Of a DNA stretch of 53,505 bases, positions 18,513 through 26,763 are shown piece after piece (the stretch's first letter is position 1; each line of letters begins with the position of its first letter). The DNA comes from Helicobacter mesocricetorum. GTDB lineage: Bacteria; Campylobacterota; Campylobacteria; Campylobacterales; Helicobacteraceae. A program made the translations under genes and the position numbers. The notes under the pieces are model-generated. The model ran no database searches and had not been told where the DNA came from. It was given only the letters and a program-made list of their open reading frames with translations. The stretch lies in the NCBI RefSeq assembly GCF_900198605.1, contig NZ_FZPJ01000034.1:1-53505 (forward strand). The letters are read 5' to 3'.

Positions 18513-18994
18513 TGATTCTCCTTAATAAAATCCCTCACAGATTGTGGCACCAAATGAGAAATATCTCCATTATGCAATAAAATCGAGCGGACAATCGTTG
18601 AGCTAATAAAGGCATTTTGCAAAGAGGGCATCAAATAAATAGTCTCTAAAGTTTCATTTAAAGAAGCATTGGCATAACCCATTTGTAATTCGTATTCAAA
18701 ATCACTTACAGCTCTAAGTCCCCTTATGAGGATATTTGATCTCTGTTGCCTAGCTAAATCCGCTACAAGATTATCAAAGCTTAATACCTTCACTTCACAA
18801 GCAATCTCTATATCTGCTAAAGCAAGATTTACCATCGCAAAACGTTTCTCTACACTAAAAAAAGGATTCTTACTCTCTGATTTTGCCACAGCAATGATTA
18901 AGCCATCAAACAACAAAGAAGCTCTCTTAATAATATCTAAATGCCCATTAGTAATAGGATCAAAAGTTCCGGGATAAATCGCAATTCTTTGCAT
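18497..18994 (-). CDS. coaD: Phosphopantetheine adenylyltransferase
   Basis: Penultimate step of coenzyme A synthesis: 4'-phosphopantetheine + ATP gives dephospho-CoA. The nucleotidyltransferase signature AIYPGTFDPITNGHLDII (the TxGH loop) is at the start, RGLRAVSDFEYELQM in the centre, and ISSTIVRSILLHNGDISHLVP near the end. 165 aa, standard. It starts directly after the pyrC stop. Confidence 0.95.
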   Translation of the reverse strand: MQRIAIYPGTFDPITNGHLDIIKRASLLFDGLIIAVAKSESKNPFFSVEKRFAMVNLALADIEIACEVKVLSFDNLVADLARQQRSNILIRGLRAVSDFEYELQMGYANASLNETLETIYLMPSLQNAFISSTIVRSILLHNGDISHLVPQSVRDFIKENQCILP

Positions 18995-20008
18995 TTATGC
19001 AACACTCCACTCTAAAGTTTCTCCAGCTAACATTGGCACCACACCATAGCATTCTTGCGGGATTGTCATAGGCTTTTTACAGAGTTTGACACTTTTTTGA
19101 CTAAGAGGTAATTGATAAATCTTATGCGCATTATGGCTGACAAAAGATTCTAATTTCTCTAAGACGTTTTTGGACGCAAAAGTTTGTGCCAAAAGAGGCA
19201 ATAAAATAGGTGCGCTAAAAATTCCCGCCGCACCTTTTGAACTCTCTTTGGCACTTCTTAAATGAGGCGCAGAATCACTTCCAAAAGAAAATTTAGAATG
19301 CGCACTTAGAGCTACTTGCAAAAGGGCTTCTTGGTCTTTTTTGGTTTTTAAAATAGGCTTACAAAAATAATGAGGATTTAACATACCTCCAACGACATTA
19401 TCTAAGCTTAATAGAATATGGTGCAAGGTAAGGGTAGCAAAGAGATTCTCATATTTTTCCACTAAAGCAATAGAGCGATGATCGCTTAAATGCTCAAAAA
19501 TAATTCGAAGTTTTGGAAAATTCTTGGCTAAAGCTTCAAAAACAGGATGAAACTCCACCTCTCTCTCCATAACAAACCCATTACTCTCCCCGTGGATACT
19601 TAATACCATACCAAGACTTTGCGCAATCTCTAAAATCTCTAAAACCCTAGAATCTAAAATCTCTTTAACACCGCTTTCACTGCCCGTAGTTGCACCTTTT
19701 GGATAAAGCTTTAAAATAAAAATCCCCATTTCTTTAGCCCTTGTTAATTCTGCTTTATCAAGAGAAGGAGTAAGATAAAGACTAATAAGTGGCATAAAAT
19801 TCTCAATCCCTTGCATCTTACAAGCTTGTAGGATTCTCTGTTTATAGGCTATTGCTAAATCGACATTTACAATGGGCGTTTGCAAGTTTGGCATAACTAA
19901 TGCTGAAGCAAAATTTTGCGCTGTGTATTTTATGACATTTTCTAACATTTCTCCATCACGGAGATGAAGGTGCATATCAAAAGGTGAGTTCAAAGTCAAT
20001 GTTTCCAA
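18995..20008 (-). CDS. pyrC: Dihydroorotase (active class II type)
   Basis: Third step of pyrimidine synthesis, closing carbamoyl-aspartate to dihydroorotate. All zinc-site elements are seen: HLH at 13-15 in DMHLHLRDGE, the carboxylated lysine in LKLYPKGATT, histidines in LSIHGES and in IIFEHLSDH, and the catalytic Asp in SFGSDSAPH. 337 aa, as E. coli-type PyrC. It starts two bases after the phosphohexomutase stop. A degenerate paralogue lies upstream at 23464-24702. Confidence 0.94.
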   Translation of the reverse strand: METLTLNSPFDMHLHLRDGEMLENVIKYTAQNFASALVMPNLQTPIVNVDLAIAYKQRILQACKMQGIENFMPLISLYLTPSLDKAELTRAKEMGIFILKLYPKGATTGSESGVKEILDSRVLEILEIAQSLGMVLSIHGESNGFVMEREVEFHPVFEALAKNFPKLRIIFEHLSDHRSIALVEKYENLFATLTLHHILLSLDNVVGGMLNPHYFCKPILKTKKDQEALLQVALSAHSKFSFGSDSAPHLRSAKESSKGAAGIFSAPILLPLLAQTFASKNVLEKLESFVSHNAHKIYQLPLSQKSVKLCKKPMTIPQECYGVVPMLAGETLEWSVA

Positions 20009-20010
20009 GC

Positions 20011-21381
20011 TTATCCTTTAATGGTTTCTAATAATTCTAACAATTTTTGTTGATAAATTTCTTTGAATGCCTCACTCTTTGCTTCAAAACGCGTTACAAG
20101 CACGGGAGTGGTGTTACTCGCCCTAATTAATCCCCAACCCTCTTTAAAAATCACGCGAATACCATCAATAGTGATAATATCCATTATTTCAGGAAAATCC
20201 TTAGGAGGGTTTTTAAGGGCTTCTCTTAGCTTATCTATAAGTAAAAACTTCTCTTCATCAGAAGCGGGTATTTTTATCTCATCTGTTGCATAAAGCTTAG
20301 GAAGATTACCAAGAATCCTATCAAACTCCATTCCCTCTTCTTTTAAAAGCTCTAAAACCCGCAAAAGAGTGTAAGTAGCATCATCATACCCAAAATATCT
20401 ATCATTAAAAAAGATATGCCCACTTACTTCAAATGCCATATGCGCATTCTCTTCTTTTAGTTTTACTTTTAAGTTACTATGCCCTGTTTTATACATAATA
20501 GCTCTACCTATCTTGTTAATGCTCTCATACATATTTAAAGAGCATTTTACCTCTCCAATTACAATAGGATTAGGAATCTTATACGCAAATATAATGGCTA
20601 ACTCATCGCCTTTATAAACCCTCTCTCCCTTAATCACAGCCAATCTATCACCATCTCCATCTAAAGCAAACCCAACACCTCCATTTCTAGCAATATTTTT
20701 CTTAACATCTCTTAAGTTTTCTTCTTCGCTAGGGTCTGGATGATGATTAGGAAAGTTTCCATCGGGTTCAAAATAAAGTCCGTTATAAGGAATTTGCAAT
20801 TTATCCAGAATCTTTTTAATCCCAACACCTGCAATTCCATTTCCACAATCAATACAAAGCGGTAAGCAAAAACCTTTTAAATGCTCAAATTCTTGAACCA
20901 AAAAATCCACATATTTATCTAATACATTCAATGCTTTAGGTTTAGTAGCTATAAACTCTAAAGAATCCAAAACATCAAACTTCTTCTTTAGGGCATTAAT
21001 CTCCTCTCCAAAAAAAGGTTTTTTAAAAAAAGTTGTTTTAAAGCCATTGTATTGTGGAGGATTATGTGAGCCTGTAATCATCACATTGCCATCTAAAGCC
21101 AATCCATCAAAATCACAAAAAAGCGAAAAATAACCAATAGGCGTTGGAATTTCTCCTAACCCATAAGGTATAGCACCACTTCTAGCTACTCCACTACAAA
21201 ACCAATCAAAAATTTTTTTAGAATGCACTCTAGCATCATAACCAATGCCAAGATTCTTTCCCCCCTGTTTTTGTAGTTCCATTCCCAATAAATAACCAAT
21301 CTTAACGACATTTTCTTGATTTAATTCTTTTTCAAAAATACCCCGAATATCATATTCTCTAAAAATTGTTAATACGCTCAC
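20011..21381 (-). CDS. Phosphomannomutase/phosphoglucomutase
   Basis: Alpha-D-phosphohexomutase that interconverts hexose-1- and hexose-6-phosphates to feed LPS and glycan precursors. The phosphoserine loop VMITGSHNPPQYNG (near residue 98), metal loop ALDGDGDRLAV, sugar-binding FEVSGHIFF and phosphate-binding IRASNTTPVLVTRFEA are all present. At 456 aa and by sequence it is of the AlgC/ManB dual-specificity type. Overlaps mqnX upstream by four bases. Confidence 0.92.
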   Translation of the reverse strand: MSVLTIFREYDIRGIFEKELNQENVVKIGYLLGMELQKQGGKNLGIGYDARVHSKKIFDWFCSGVARSGAIPYGLGEIPTPIGYFSLFCDFDGLALDGNVMITGSHNPPQYNGFKTTFFKKPFFGEEINALKKKFDVLDSLEFIATKPKALNVLDKYVDFLVQEFEHLKGFCLPLCIDCGNGIAGVGIKKILDKLQIPYNGLYFEPDGNFPNHHPDPSEEENLRDVKKNIARNGGVGFALDGDGDRLAVIKGERVYKGDELAIIFAYKIPNPIVIGEVKCSLNMYESINKIGRAIMYKTGHSNLKVKLKEENAHMAFEVSGHIFFNDRYFGYDDATYTLLRVLELLKEEGMEFDRILGNLPKLYATDEIKIPASDEEKFLLIDKLREALKNPPKDFPEIMDIITIDGIRVIFKEGWGLIRASNTTPVLVTRFEAKSEAFKEIYQQKLLELLETIKG

Positions 21382-22610
21382 ATATCACCCCTTAAATTAA
21401 TCTCTTCTCCTGCAATATACAAAGCTTCTGCAGTTTTTGCTTGCAACAACAAAGAAAGGGCAATTTGCTCCCTTGCTTCCACCTTAAACACTGCAAAATC
21501 TGGTTTATAGCCTGCTTGCAAACTCCCTATTTTAATGTTACAACTCTTCCCTGCATAATAAGTAACGCCTAAGAGTAATATTTTTGCAAGTTCTTCTAAA
21601 TCGTATCCTTTATAAGCATATAAAGCAACCCTTAATTCATCTAAAAGGGAGAGTGTATCATTAGAACTTTTACCATCTGTCGCAAAAATAGGGCTTATAC
21701 CCACCTCTTGACAAAGACTTAAATCAAGCAGGGTATTATTTAATAACCGATTAGACTTTGGGCAAGAAATCAATCGCCCTCCTAAGTTTTTAATCTTTTG
21801 TAATTCGTCTTTATTGGCTTGCAAACAATGCACAAAATAAGGTTGTAATTCTTTAAAAGAATCCAAGAAAGCTTCAATACTATAAAAAGGTTGCATTGTA
21901 GTATGAAAAAATTTCTTAAAAAAATCTCTAAAATAACCCCTTTTATGCTCTAGCCATTCCCTTTCTTCATAAGATTCTAAAAAATGAATACTAAGGGGTA
22001 AATTTTCTTGTTTTGTTAGGGTAAGAATTTCAGAGAAAAGCATAGGATGAACAGAATAAGGAGAATGGATAGCTAATGCAGGAAAAAATCGTTCAGAGGC
22101 AAATTCTCTAGAAGCATTTAGACGCATTAGAGTATTTTGGTATAAAGCCTCCACCATTTCTGCCTTAGACCCTATAACTTCGTTAAAATACAAAACCCTT
22201 AAAGGGCTATGGGCTAAAATCTCTAAATCATATCCATAGCTACTAATAGCCCCAACAAATCCAATTCCACTTTGCAACAAATGCTTAATATCCTTTTGCA
22301 TCTCTTTCTCTAAATTACCACTCATAAGCAAGTCTCTATTGACAATTATGCTATCTAACCATCTACCAAAATTCCCAAAATTTAAAATACCCTTATTTTG
22401 AGCGAATTCTAAATGTAAATGTAGGTTGCAAAGTGCAGGAGTTATAACGGATTGTTTATAATATTGTGTATTTTGGGGAGATTTTTTGACAAGCTCATTA
22501 TATTCTCCAATTTCTAAAATCTGCTCTTTATCAAATAAGATTCCTGCATTTTTGAGTATCTCAAACTTTTCATCACATATTAAAAGAAAATCCGCACCAA
22601 TTAACTGCAT
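21378..22610 (-). CDS. mqnX: Aminofutalosine deaminase-type amidohydrolase
   Basis: Amidohydrolase-superfamily deaminase. Metal ligands: HLH in ALCNLHLHLEFAQ, a histidine in LAIHSPYSVHP, a histidine in SIHFLESYEE, and Asp in FATDGKSSNDTLSLL. Members of this Campylobacterota group deaminate 6-amino-6-deoxyfutalosine in the menaquinone (futalosine) pathway. That suits an organism with menaquinol-fumarate respiration (frdCAB is in this window). 410 aa. The family is certain; the precise substrate is taken from characterised relatives. Confidence 0.8.
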   Translation of the reverse strand: MQLIGADFLLICDEKFEILKNAGILFDKEQILEIGEYNELVKKSPQNTQYYKQSVITPALCNLHLHLEFAQNKGILNFGNFGRWLDSIIVNRDLLMSGNLEKEMQKDIKHLLQSGIGFVGAISSYGYDLEILAHSPLRVLYFNEVIGSKAEMVEALYQNTLMRLNASREFASERFFPALAIHSPYSVHPMLFSEILTLTKQENLPLSIHFLESYEEREWLEHKRGYFRDFFKKFFHTTMQPFYSIEAFLDSFKELQPYFVHCLQANKDELQKIKNLGGRLISCPKSNRLLNNTLLDLSLCQEVGISPIFATDGKSSNDTLSLLDELRVALYAYKGYDLEELAKILLLGVTYYAGKSCNIKIGSLQAGYKPDFAVFKVEAREQIALSLLLQAKTAEALYIAGEEINLRGDM

Positions 22611-23455
22611 TATTGTCTATCTTTAATAATCGGAAATTGTGTGGGATTAATATTAATATCAAGCTTATTATAAGGAATCTCAATACCTTTCTCATCAAAA
22701 GCCATCTTGACTTTTTGAGTAAGAATTATCTTAGCTCTAAAATAATGCTCACTTTTTACCCAAAAGCGCACCACCAAATCTATACTACTTGCATTAAGCG
22801 CATTCACACCCACAACAGGTTCTGGCTCACTTAATACAATCTCATCTTCTTTAAAAATACTCTCTAAGACTTGCTTTGCTTGTAATATATCACTCTTATA
22901 ATCTATCCCAAAAATCAAATCCATTCGCCTTGTTTGATTAGCATTAATATTAACAACAGGGGATGAGATAATAGAGGAATTGGGCAAAATAACCATCTGA
23001 TTATCTAAAGTTGTAAGCCTTGTTTCAAAAAGATTAATAGAATCCACTTTTCCTGTAATAGAACCTACACTAATAGTATCACCTCGATTAAAAAACCTTA
23101 ACACAACCAACAAAATACCCGCAGCTAAGTTTGTTAAAGAATCTTTTAAAGATAAGGCAATAGCCAACCCTGCTGTCCCTAAAACTGCGATGATAGAAGT
23201 TGTCTTTACTCCAAGATTTGTTAAAGCTGTGATAATTGTTAATAACAAAACACCCACAAAAATAACATTCTTAAAAAATATTCCCAAAGTTTCATCTCTT
23301 GTAACTTTCTTTAAGAGTTTTGCAATATATTTTGAAAGAAGTTTTGCTAAGATATAGCCAAAAAACAAAATTAAACTAGCACTCACTAAGTTAGGCGCAA
23401 AGCTAATCAACAACTCCATAACTTTATCAGAAACTATTATCATCTTTGTTTCCAT
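22610..23455 (-). CDS. mscS: MscS-type mechanosensitive ion channel
   Basis: Small-conductance channel of the inner membrane that opens on hypo-osmotic shock. Three membrane helices (about 15-35, 60-80 and 86-112). The pore helix contains the glycine/alanine-rich stretch AVLGTAGLAIALSLKDSLTN. The beta-domain has RFFNRGDTISVGSITGKV and NSSIISSPVVN. 281 aa, standard minimal MscS. It sits between the dihydroorotase-like gene (eight bases away) and mqnX (one-base overlap). Confidence 0.93.
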   Translation of the reverse strand: METKMIIVSDKVMELLISFAPNLVSASLILFFGYILAKLLSKYIAKLLKKVTRDETLGIFFKNVIFVGVLLLTIITALTNLGVKTTSIIAVLGTAGLAIALSLKDSLTNLAAGILLVVLRFFNRGDTISVGSITGKVDSINLFETRLTTLDNQMVILPNSSIISSPVVNINANQTRRMDLIFGIDYKSDILQAKQVLESIFKEDEIVLSEPEPVVGVNALNASSIDLVVRFWVKSEHYFRAKIILTQKVKMAFDEKGIEIPYNKLDININPTQFPIIKDRQ

Positions 23456-23463
23456 ACTTCTCC

Positions 23464-24702
23464 TTATACAGCTTTACCACCGACAAATAATTGCTTCACT
23501 TTACCATTAAAAATCCAATCATAAAAAGGAGAATTTGGATTATCAATAATTTGTGTTTGCTTGGTATCAAACAATAATAAATCCGCATCATACCCTTCTT
23601 TAACCAAACCTTTATGAGAATCAATACCTAGAGCTTTAGCGGGATTAAGGGATAGAATTTTACTCATCTCTTTTAAAGTCATTCTCTCATTTTTCACAAA
23701 AAGACTATAACACATTGGTAAAAAATATTCAATCATATCCACACCAAAAGCAGCCTCTTCAAACGCTAAGTCCTTTTGTGTCAAGGATTTTTCTGATTGC
23801 AAAGCAGTAATTAAGTCAATTTCTAGGTCTTTTACTCTCTTGATGAACTTTACTCTAGTAGTTTCAGGTTTTAAAGGAGGCTTTATCTTAGCAGCAGTGT
23901 TATAGTTATTGCACAAATCTTCTGTTAATAATAAATGATGAATAGAAGTTTGGATAAAAATATGAGGATTACTTTTTTTAGCTTCTTGCAAAATCTCCAC
24001 ACTCCTATCTGCTGCAATCGTATTAAAAATCGCCCTTACTTGCATAAAACAAGCAATCTCACTCATCATTGCGACTTCTTTAGTTTCGCTTAATACAGGA
24101 ATAGAAGGCAATCCAAGTTTAGCACTAAGCTTACCATCATTCATCACCCCATTAGCACTTAAAGATTCATCTTCGCAATTAAAAAACATAGGAATATTTA
24201 ACATTAAAGCAAATTCACAAGCTCTCCGCAATAAATTCCCATCTTCACTAGATTGGGAATAAATACCAACAGCACCCTTTTTATGTAAAATTGATAGAGG
24301 GGGTAAAGCATATTTGCCTTTTTCTAGTTCCTCCCCTTTACTACCTACAACACCTACAATTTTAGCCTTAAAATCACCCTTTAGAGTATTTAAAAGTTCT
24401 ATTCCCATTTCCGTGCTTAAAAGGGGTTTGCAATCTGGCATCAAAACTGCCAAACCAATGCCTCCAAGTGCAGCTTTAGCGGATAACTTCAAAAGATTTT
24501 CTTTAGTAAGTATAGAATCTTGAACCCGAACATTTAAATCTATTGCACTTGGCATTAACACTAAACCTTGGGCGTCTAAAACCTCTTCATTAGCTTGAGG
24601 TATAATACTCCTCTCTACCTTAAGGATTTTTCCTTCTTCTATCCTAATATCACCTCTTTGCTCTCCATTAGCATCACAAACCATAGCACCTTTAATAACC
24701 AT
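23464..24702 (-). CDS. Dihydroorotase-like protein with degenerate metal site (pseudo-PyrC)
   Basis: Full-length (412 aa) class I dihydroorotase homologue, but the hallmark zinc motif DxHxHxR reads DLNVRVQD (55-62), so both histidines are lost. The usual HAED segment reads CEDES, and the GTDHAPH-type Asp motif is replaced by an unrelated TALQSEKS. The TSIHHLLLTED strand and the C-terminal ADLLLFD are kept. Such inactive dihydroorotases serve in other bacteria as structural partners of aspartate transcarbamoylase, and a similar second pyrC is known in H. pylori. First gene of an eight-gene minus-strand run. Catalytic inactivity is inferred from missing ligands. Confidence 0.85.
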   Translation of the reverse strand: MVIKGAMVCDANGEQRGDIRIEEGKILKVERSIIPQANEEVLDAQGLVLMPSAIDLNVRVQDSILTKENLLKLSAKAALGGIGLAVLMPDCKPLLSTEMGIELLNTLKGDFKAKIVGVVGSKGEELEKGKYALPPLSILHKKGAVGIYSQSSEDGNLLRRACEFALMLNIPMFFNCEDESLSANGVMNDGKLSAKLGLPSIPVLSETKEVAMMSEIACFMQVRAIFNTIAADRSVEILQEAKKSNPHIFIQTSIHHLLLTEDLCNNYNTAAKIKPPLKPETTRVKFIKRVKDLEIDLITALQSEKSLTQKDLAFEEAAFGVDMIEYFLPMCYSLFVKNERMTLKEMSKILSLNPAKALGIDSHKGLVKEGYDADLLLFDTKQTQIIDNPNSPFYDWIFNGKVKQLFVGGKAV

Positions 24703-25180
24703 AAAATTTAACCCTACTTAAAAATTTTTATAATTATCACAAATTTTCTACTAAAAGCTTATTAAATCAATCCTTATAGATGATATTCAATGGTAGAAAT
24801 CATTCAAATCTTACTATGAGGGGTATTTATGACAATTAACGATGCCAAAATCCTTAAGAAGTTTTTAAAGCGATATTCCCCTTTTTTACCCATAAGATTC
24901 CCCAATCTATCTATAATGTGTAGAGCTTGAAAGCTAATATCCTTAATCTTTCAAAACCCATTATTCAAAAATTCATTTTTTATAATCATTGCATTAACGA
25001 CAATTTCTCTCTAACTACGACCTTTGATATATACCAATAGCCTGATAAACTCAAAGTAACAATAATGCTATAAATACCAAATCCCTAAAATACCAACACT
25101 ATCACTACCTAAATATGAATTTCTTAAACTAAAATACAAATAATGCTTAAAACTGCATCGAAGACATCATAGTGTAACTT
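24703..25180 (+). other. Gene-poor AT-rich stretch with possible decayed sequences
   Basis: No convincing gene in about 480 bases. A 33-codon ORF at 24829-24930 (plus strand, start MTINDAKILKKFLKRY) has a GAGGGG-like ribosome site nine bases upstream and matches nothing I know. On the minus strand around 24990-25095 an interrupted frame reads like one membrane helix (IVTLSLSGYWYISKV) and may be a decayed gene piece. The stretch lies between the pyrC-like promoter region and tRNA-Arg, a position where elements often insert, but no repeats or integrase are visible. Confidence 0.35.
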
Positions 25181-25257
25181 TGGTGTCCACGATGCGATTT
25201 GAACGCATGACCTCACGATTAGGAATCGTGTGCTCTATCCAGCTGAGCTACGAGGAC
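25181..25257 (-). tRNA. tRNA-Arg (anticodon CCU)
   Basis: Full cloverleaf on the minus strand, 77 nt including the encoded CCA. D-loop region TAGCTCAGCTGGATAGAGCA, anticodon arm CACGA-TTCCTAA-TCGTG with anticodon CCT (reads AGG), T arm with TTCAAAT. The acceptor stem GTCCTCG/CGTGGAC has one T-T mismatch at the fifth pair. It lies 51 bases downstream of hup in the same direction. Confidence 0.93.
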
Positions 25258-25281
25258 AATGTTATTATGTAGAAATGAAGA

Positions 25282-25296
25282 TTCCCAAAGAGGGAA
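25282..25296 (-). terminator. Weak hairpin downstream of hup
   Basis: TTCCC/GGGAA, a five-pair stem with a TCTTT loop on the minus strand, followed by only a short T-rich stretch. It could slow or process the transcript between hup and tRNA-Arg. Weak. Confidence 0.3.
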
Positions 25297-25308
25297 AAAG
25301 AAGAATTT

Positions 25309-25596
25309 TTATTTTTTTGCTGCTGCAACAGCGTCTTTAAGACCTTTTCCAGCTTTAAACTTTGGAACGAATTTATCTTTTGTTTTATATTTTTTATTAG
25401 TTCCAGGAACAGTGCCTTCTTTACCCTTTTGAAGAACTGATTCAAATTTACCAAAACCAACTAATTCGATACTTTCTTTTTTTGAAAGAGCTTTTTCAAC
25501 AGCAGCTACAAAAGAACTGATGGCTTTTTCAGCATCTTTTTTTGTTTCATACTCGCCAACACTCTTAACTAAGTCTACAAATTCTGATTTATTCAT
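25309..25596 (-). CDS. hup: HU-family DNA-binding protein
   Basis: Nucleoid histone-like protein that bends and compacts DNA as a dimer. MNKSEFVDLVKSVGEY opens the helical dimer base, ELVGFGKFESV is the beta-saddle start, and the DNA-clasping arm lies around GTVPGTNKKYKTKDKFVPKF, followed by AGKGLKDAV and a lysine-ended tail. 95 aa as in other Campylobacterota. GGAGG ribosome site just upstream; monocistronic apart from the tRNA downstream. Confidence 0.95.
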   Translation of the reverse strand: MNKSEFVDLVKSVGEYETKKDAEKAISSFVAAVEKALSKKESIELVGFGKFESVLQKGKEGTVPGTNKKYKTKDKFVPKFKAGKGLKDAVAAAKK

Positions 25597-25632
25597 CTGA
25601 AATAACCTCCGAAAAATTAATTTTAGGCAAGT

Positions 25633-25643
25633 ATTCTAACATA
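25633..25643 (-). promoter_or_regulatory. Probable extended -10 promoter of hup
   Basis: Minus strand reads TATGTTAGAAT, an extended -10 (TAGAAT with upstream TG) 37 bases before the hup start codon. The same TGTTAGAAT core occurs before rplI and before the glycan cassette. Confidence 0.5.
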
Positions 25644-25764
25644 AATTTAGGCTTTTTCAAGCATTTTCACAGCAAAAACATTCATTTATTGCTTTGTTTA
25701 TCAATTTTAAAGGATATTTTCCATACCATAATAAGGATACAAAATTGCTCTATAAAGGGAAAGA

Positions 25765-26763
25765 ATGGCTTTAAAAATAGCAGTTAATGGGACAGGAAGG
25801 ATTGGTTTATGTGTTTGCAAAATTTTAGAACAAAGAGAAGATTTAGAGCTTGTTGCTATCAACACCACTATGCCTATTGATACACTTATCCACTTACTTA
25901 AATATGATTCTATACATAAAAATAGCGAAGTCATCAAAGTCTCTAATGATAAAATTCATATTGGCAAACAAAAAAACATTCAAATTATCAGCTCAAGAGA
26001 TATTAAAGCATTAAATTTTGGAAATTATGGTGCAAAACTTGTTATAGAATGCACGGGTGCTTTTAATGATATTCATAAAGCCAGCACTCACCTTTATGGA
26101 GGAATACAAAAAGTTGTTATTTCAGCTCCTGCAACAGATACCCCTACCTTTGTCTATGGAGTAAATCACACAGCATACCAACAAGAATCTGTTATTTCAA
26201 ATGCAAGCTGCACAACCAATGCTCTAGCACCTATTACGAAGATTCTACACGAAAATTTTACCATTACAAGCGGTTTAATGACTACTATTCATAGCTATAC
26301 TAATGACCAAAATCTCCTTGACTCTAAGCATAAAGACTTTCGTCGTGCAAGAGCCGCAGGATTAAATATGATTCCGACCTCAACAGGTGCAGCAAAGGCA
26401 ATTGGGCTTGTAATGCCAGAGTTGCAAGGTAAGCTTAATGGATTTGCTATTCGTGTGCCAACTCCTGATGTTAGTATTGTAGATTTAACTTGTGTTGTAG
26501 AAAAAGAAGTTACTAAAGAACTCATTAATGAAACTTTCTTAAAAGCCTCAAAAACCACAATGCGAGATCTTATCTTAGTCGATGAGGATAAACGCGTTTC
26601 TAGTGATTTCATAGGCTCCCCTTATAGTGCGATTTTTATTCCTGATTGCACAGCGGTAGTAAATAAGAATCAACTTAAAGTCGTAGCGTGGTATGATAAT
26701 GAATGGGGATATTCAACGAGGCTTGTAGATATGGCAAGTTTTATAGGTAAAAACATTCTATAA
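25765..26763 (+). CDS. gap: Glyceraldehyde-3-phosphate dehydrogenase
   Basis: Interconverts glyceraldehyde-3-phosphate and 1,3-bisphosphoglycerate. NAD-binding start KIAVNGTGRIGLCV, catalytic cysteine in SNASCTTNALAP (near residue 150), HSYTNDQNLLD, and C-terminal WYDNEWGYSTRL. 332 aa. Ribosome site AAGGGAAAG. It ends directly against pgi (no gap), so the two form an operon. In Campylobacterota, which generally lack phosphofructokinase, this mostly serves gluconeogenesis. Confidence 0.95.
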   Translation: MALKIAVNGTGRIGLCVCKILEQREDLELVAINTTMPIDTLIHLLKYDSIHKNSEVIKVSNDKIHIGKQKNIQIISSRDIKALNFGNYGAKLVIECTGAFNDIHKASTHLYGGIQKVVISAPATDTPTFVYGVNHTAYQQESVISNASCTTNALAPITKILHENFTITSGLMTTIHSYTNDQNLLDSKHKDFRRARAAGLNMIPTSTGAAKAIGLVMPELQGKLNGFAIRVPTPDVSIVDLTCVVEKEVTKELINETFLKASKTTMRDLILVDEDKRVSSDFIGSPYSAIFIPDCTAVVNKNQLKVVAWYDNEWGYSTRLVDMASFIGKNIL

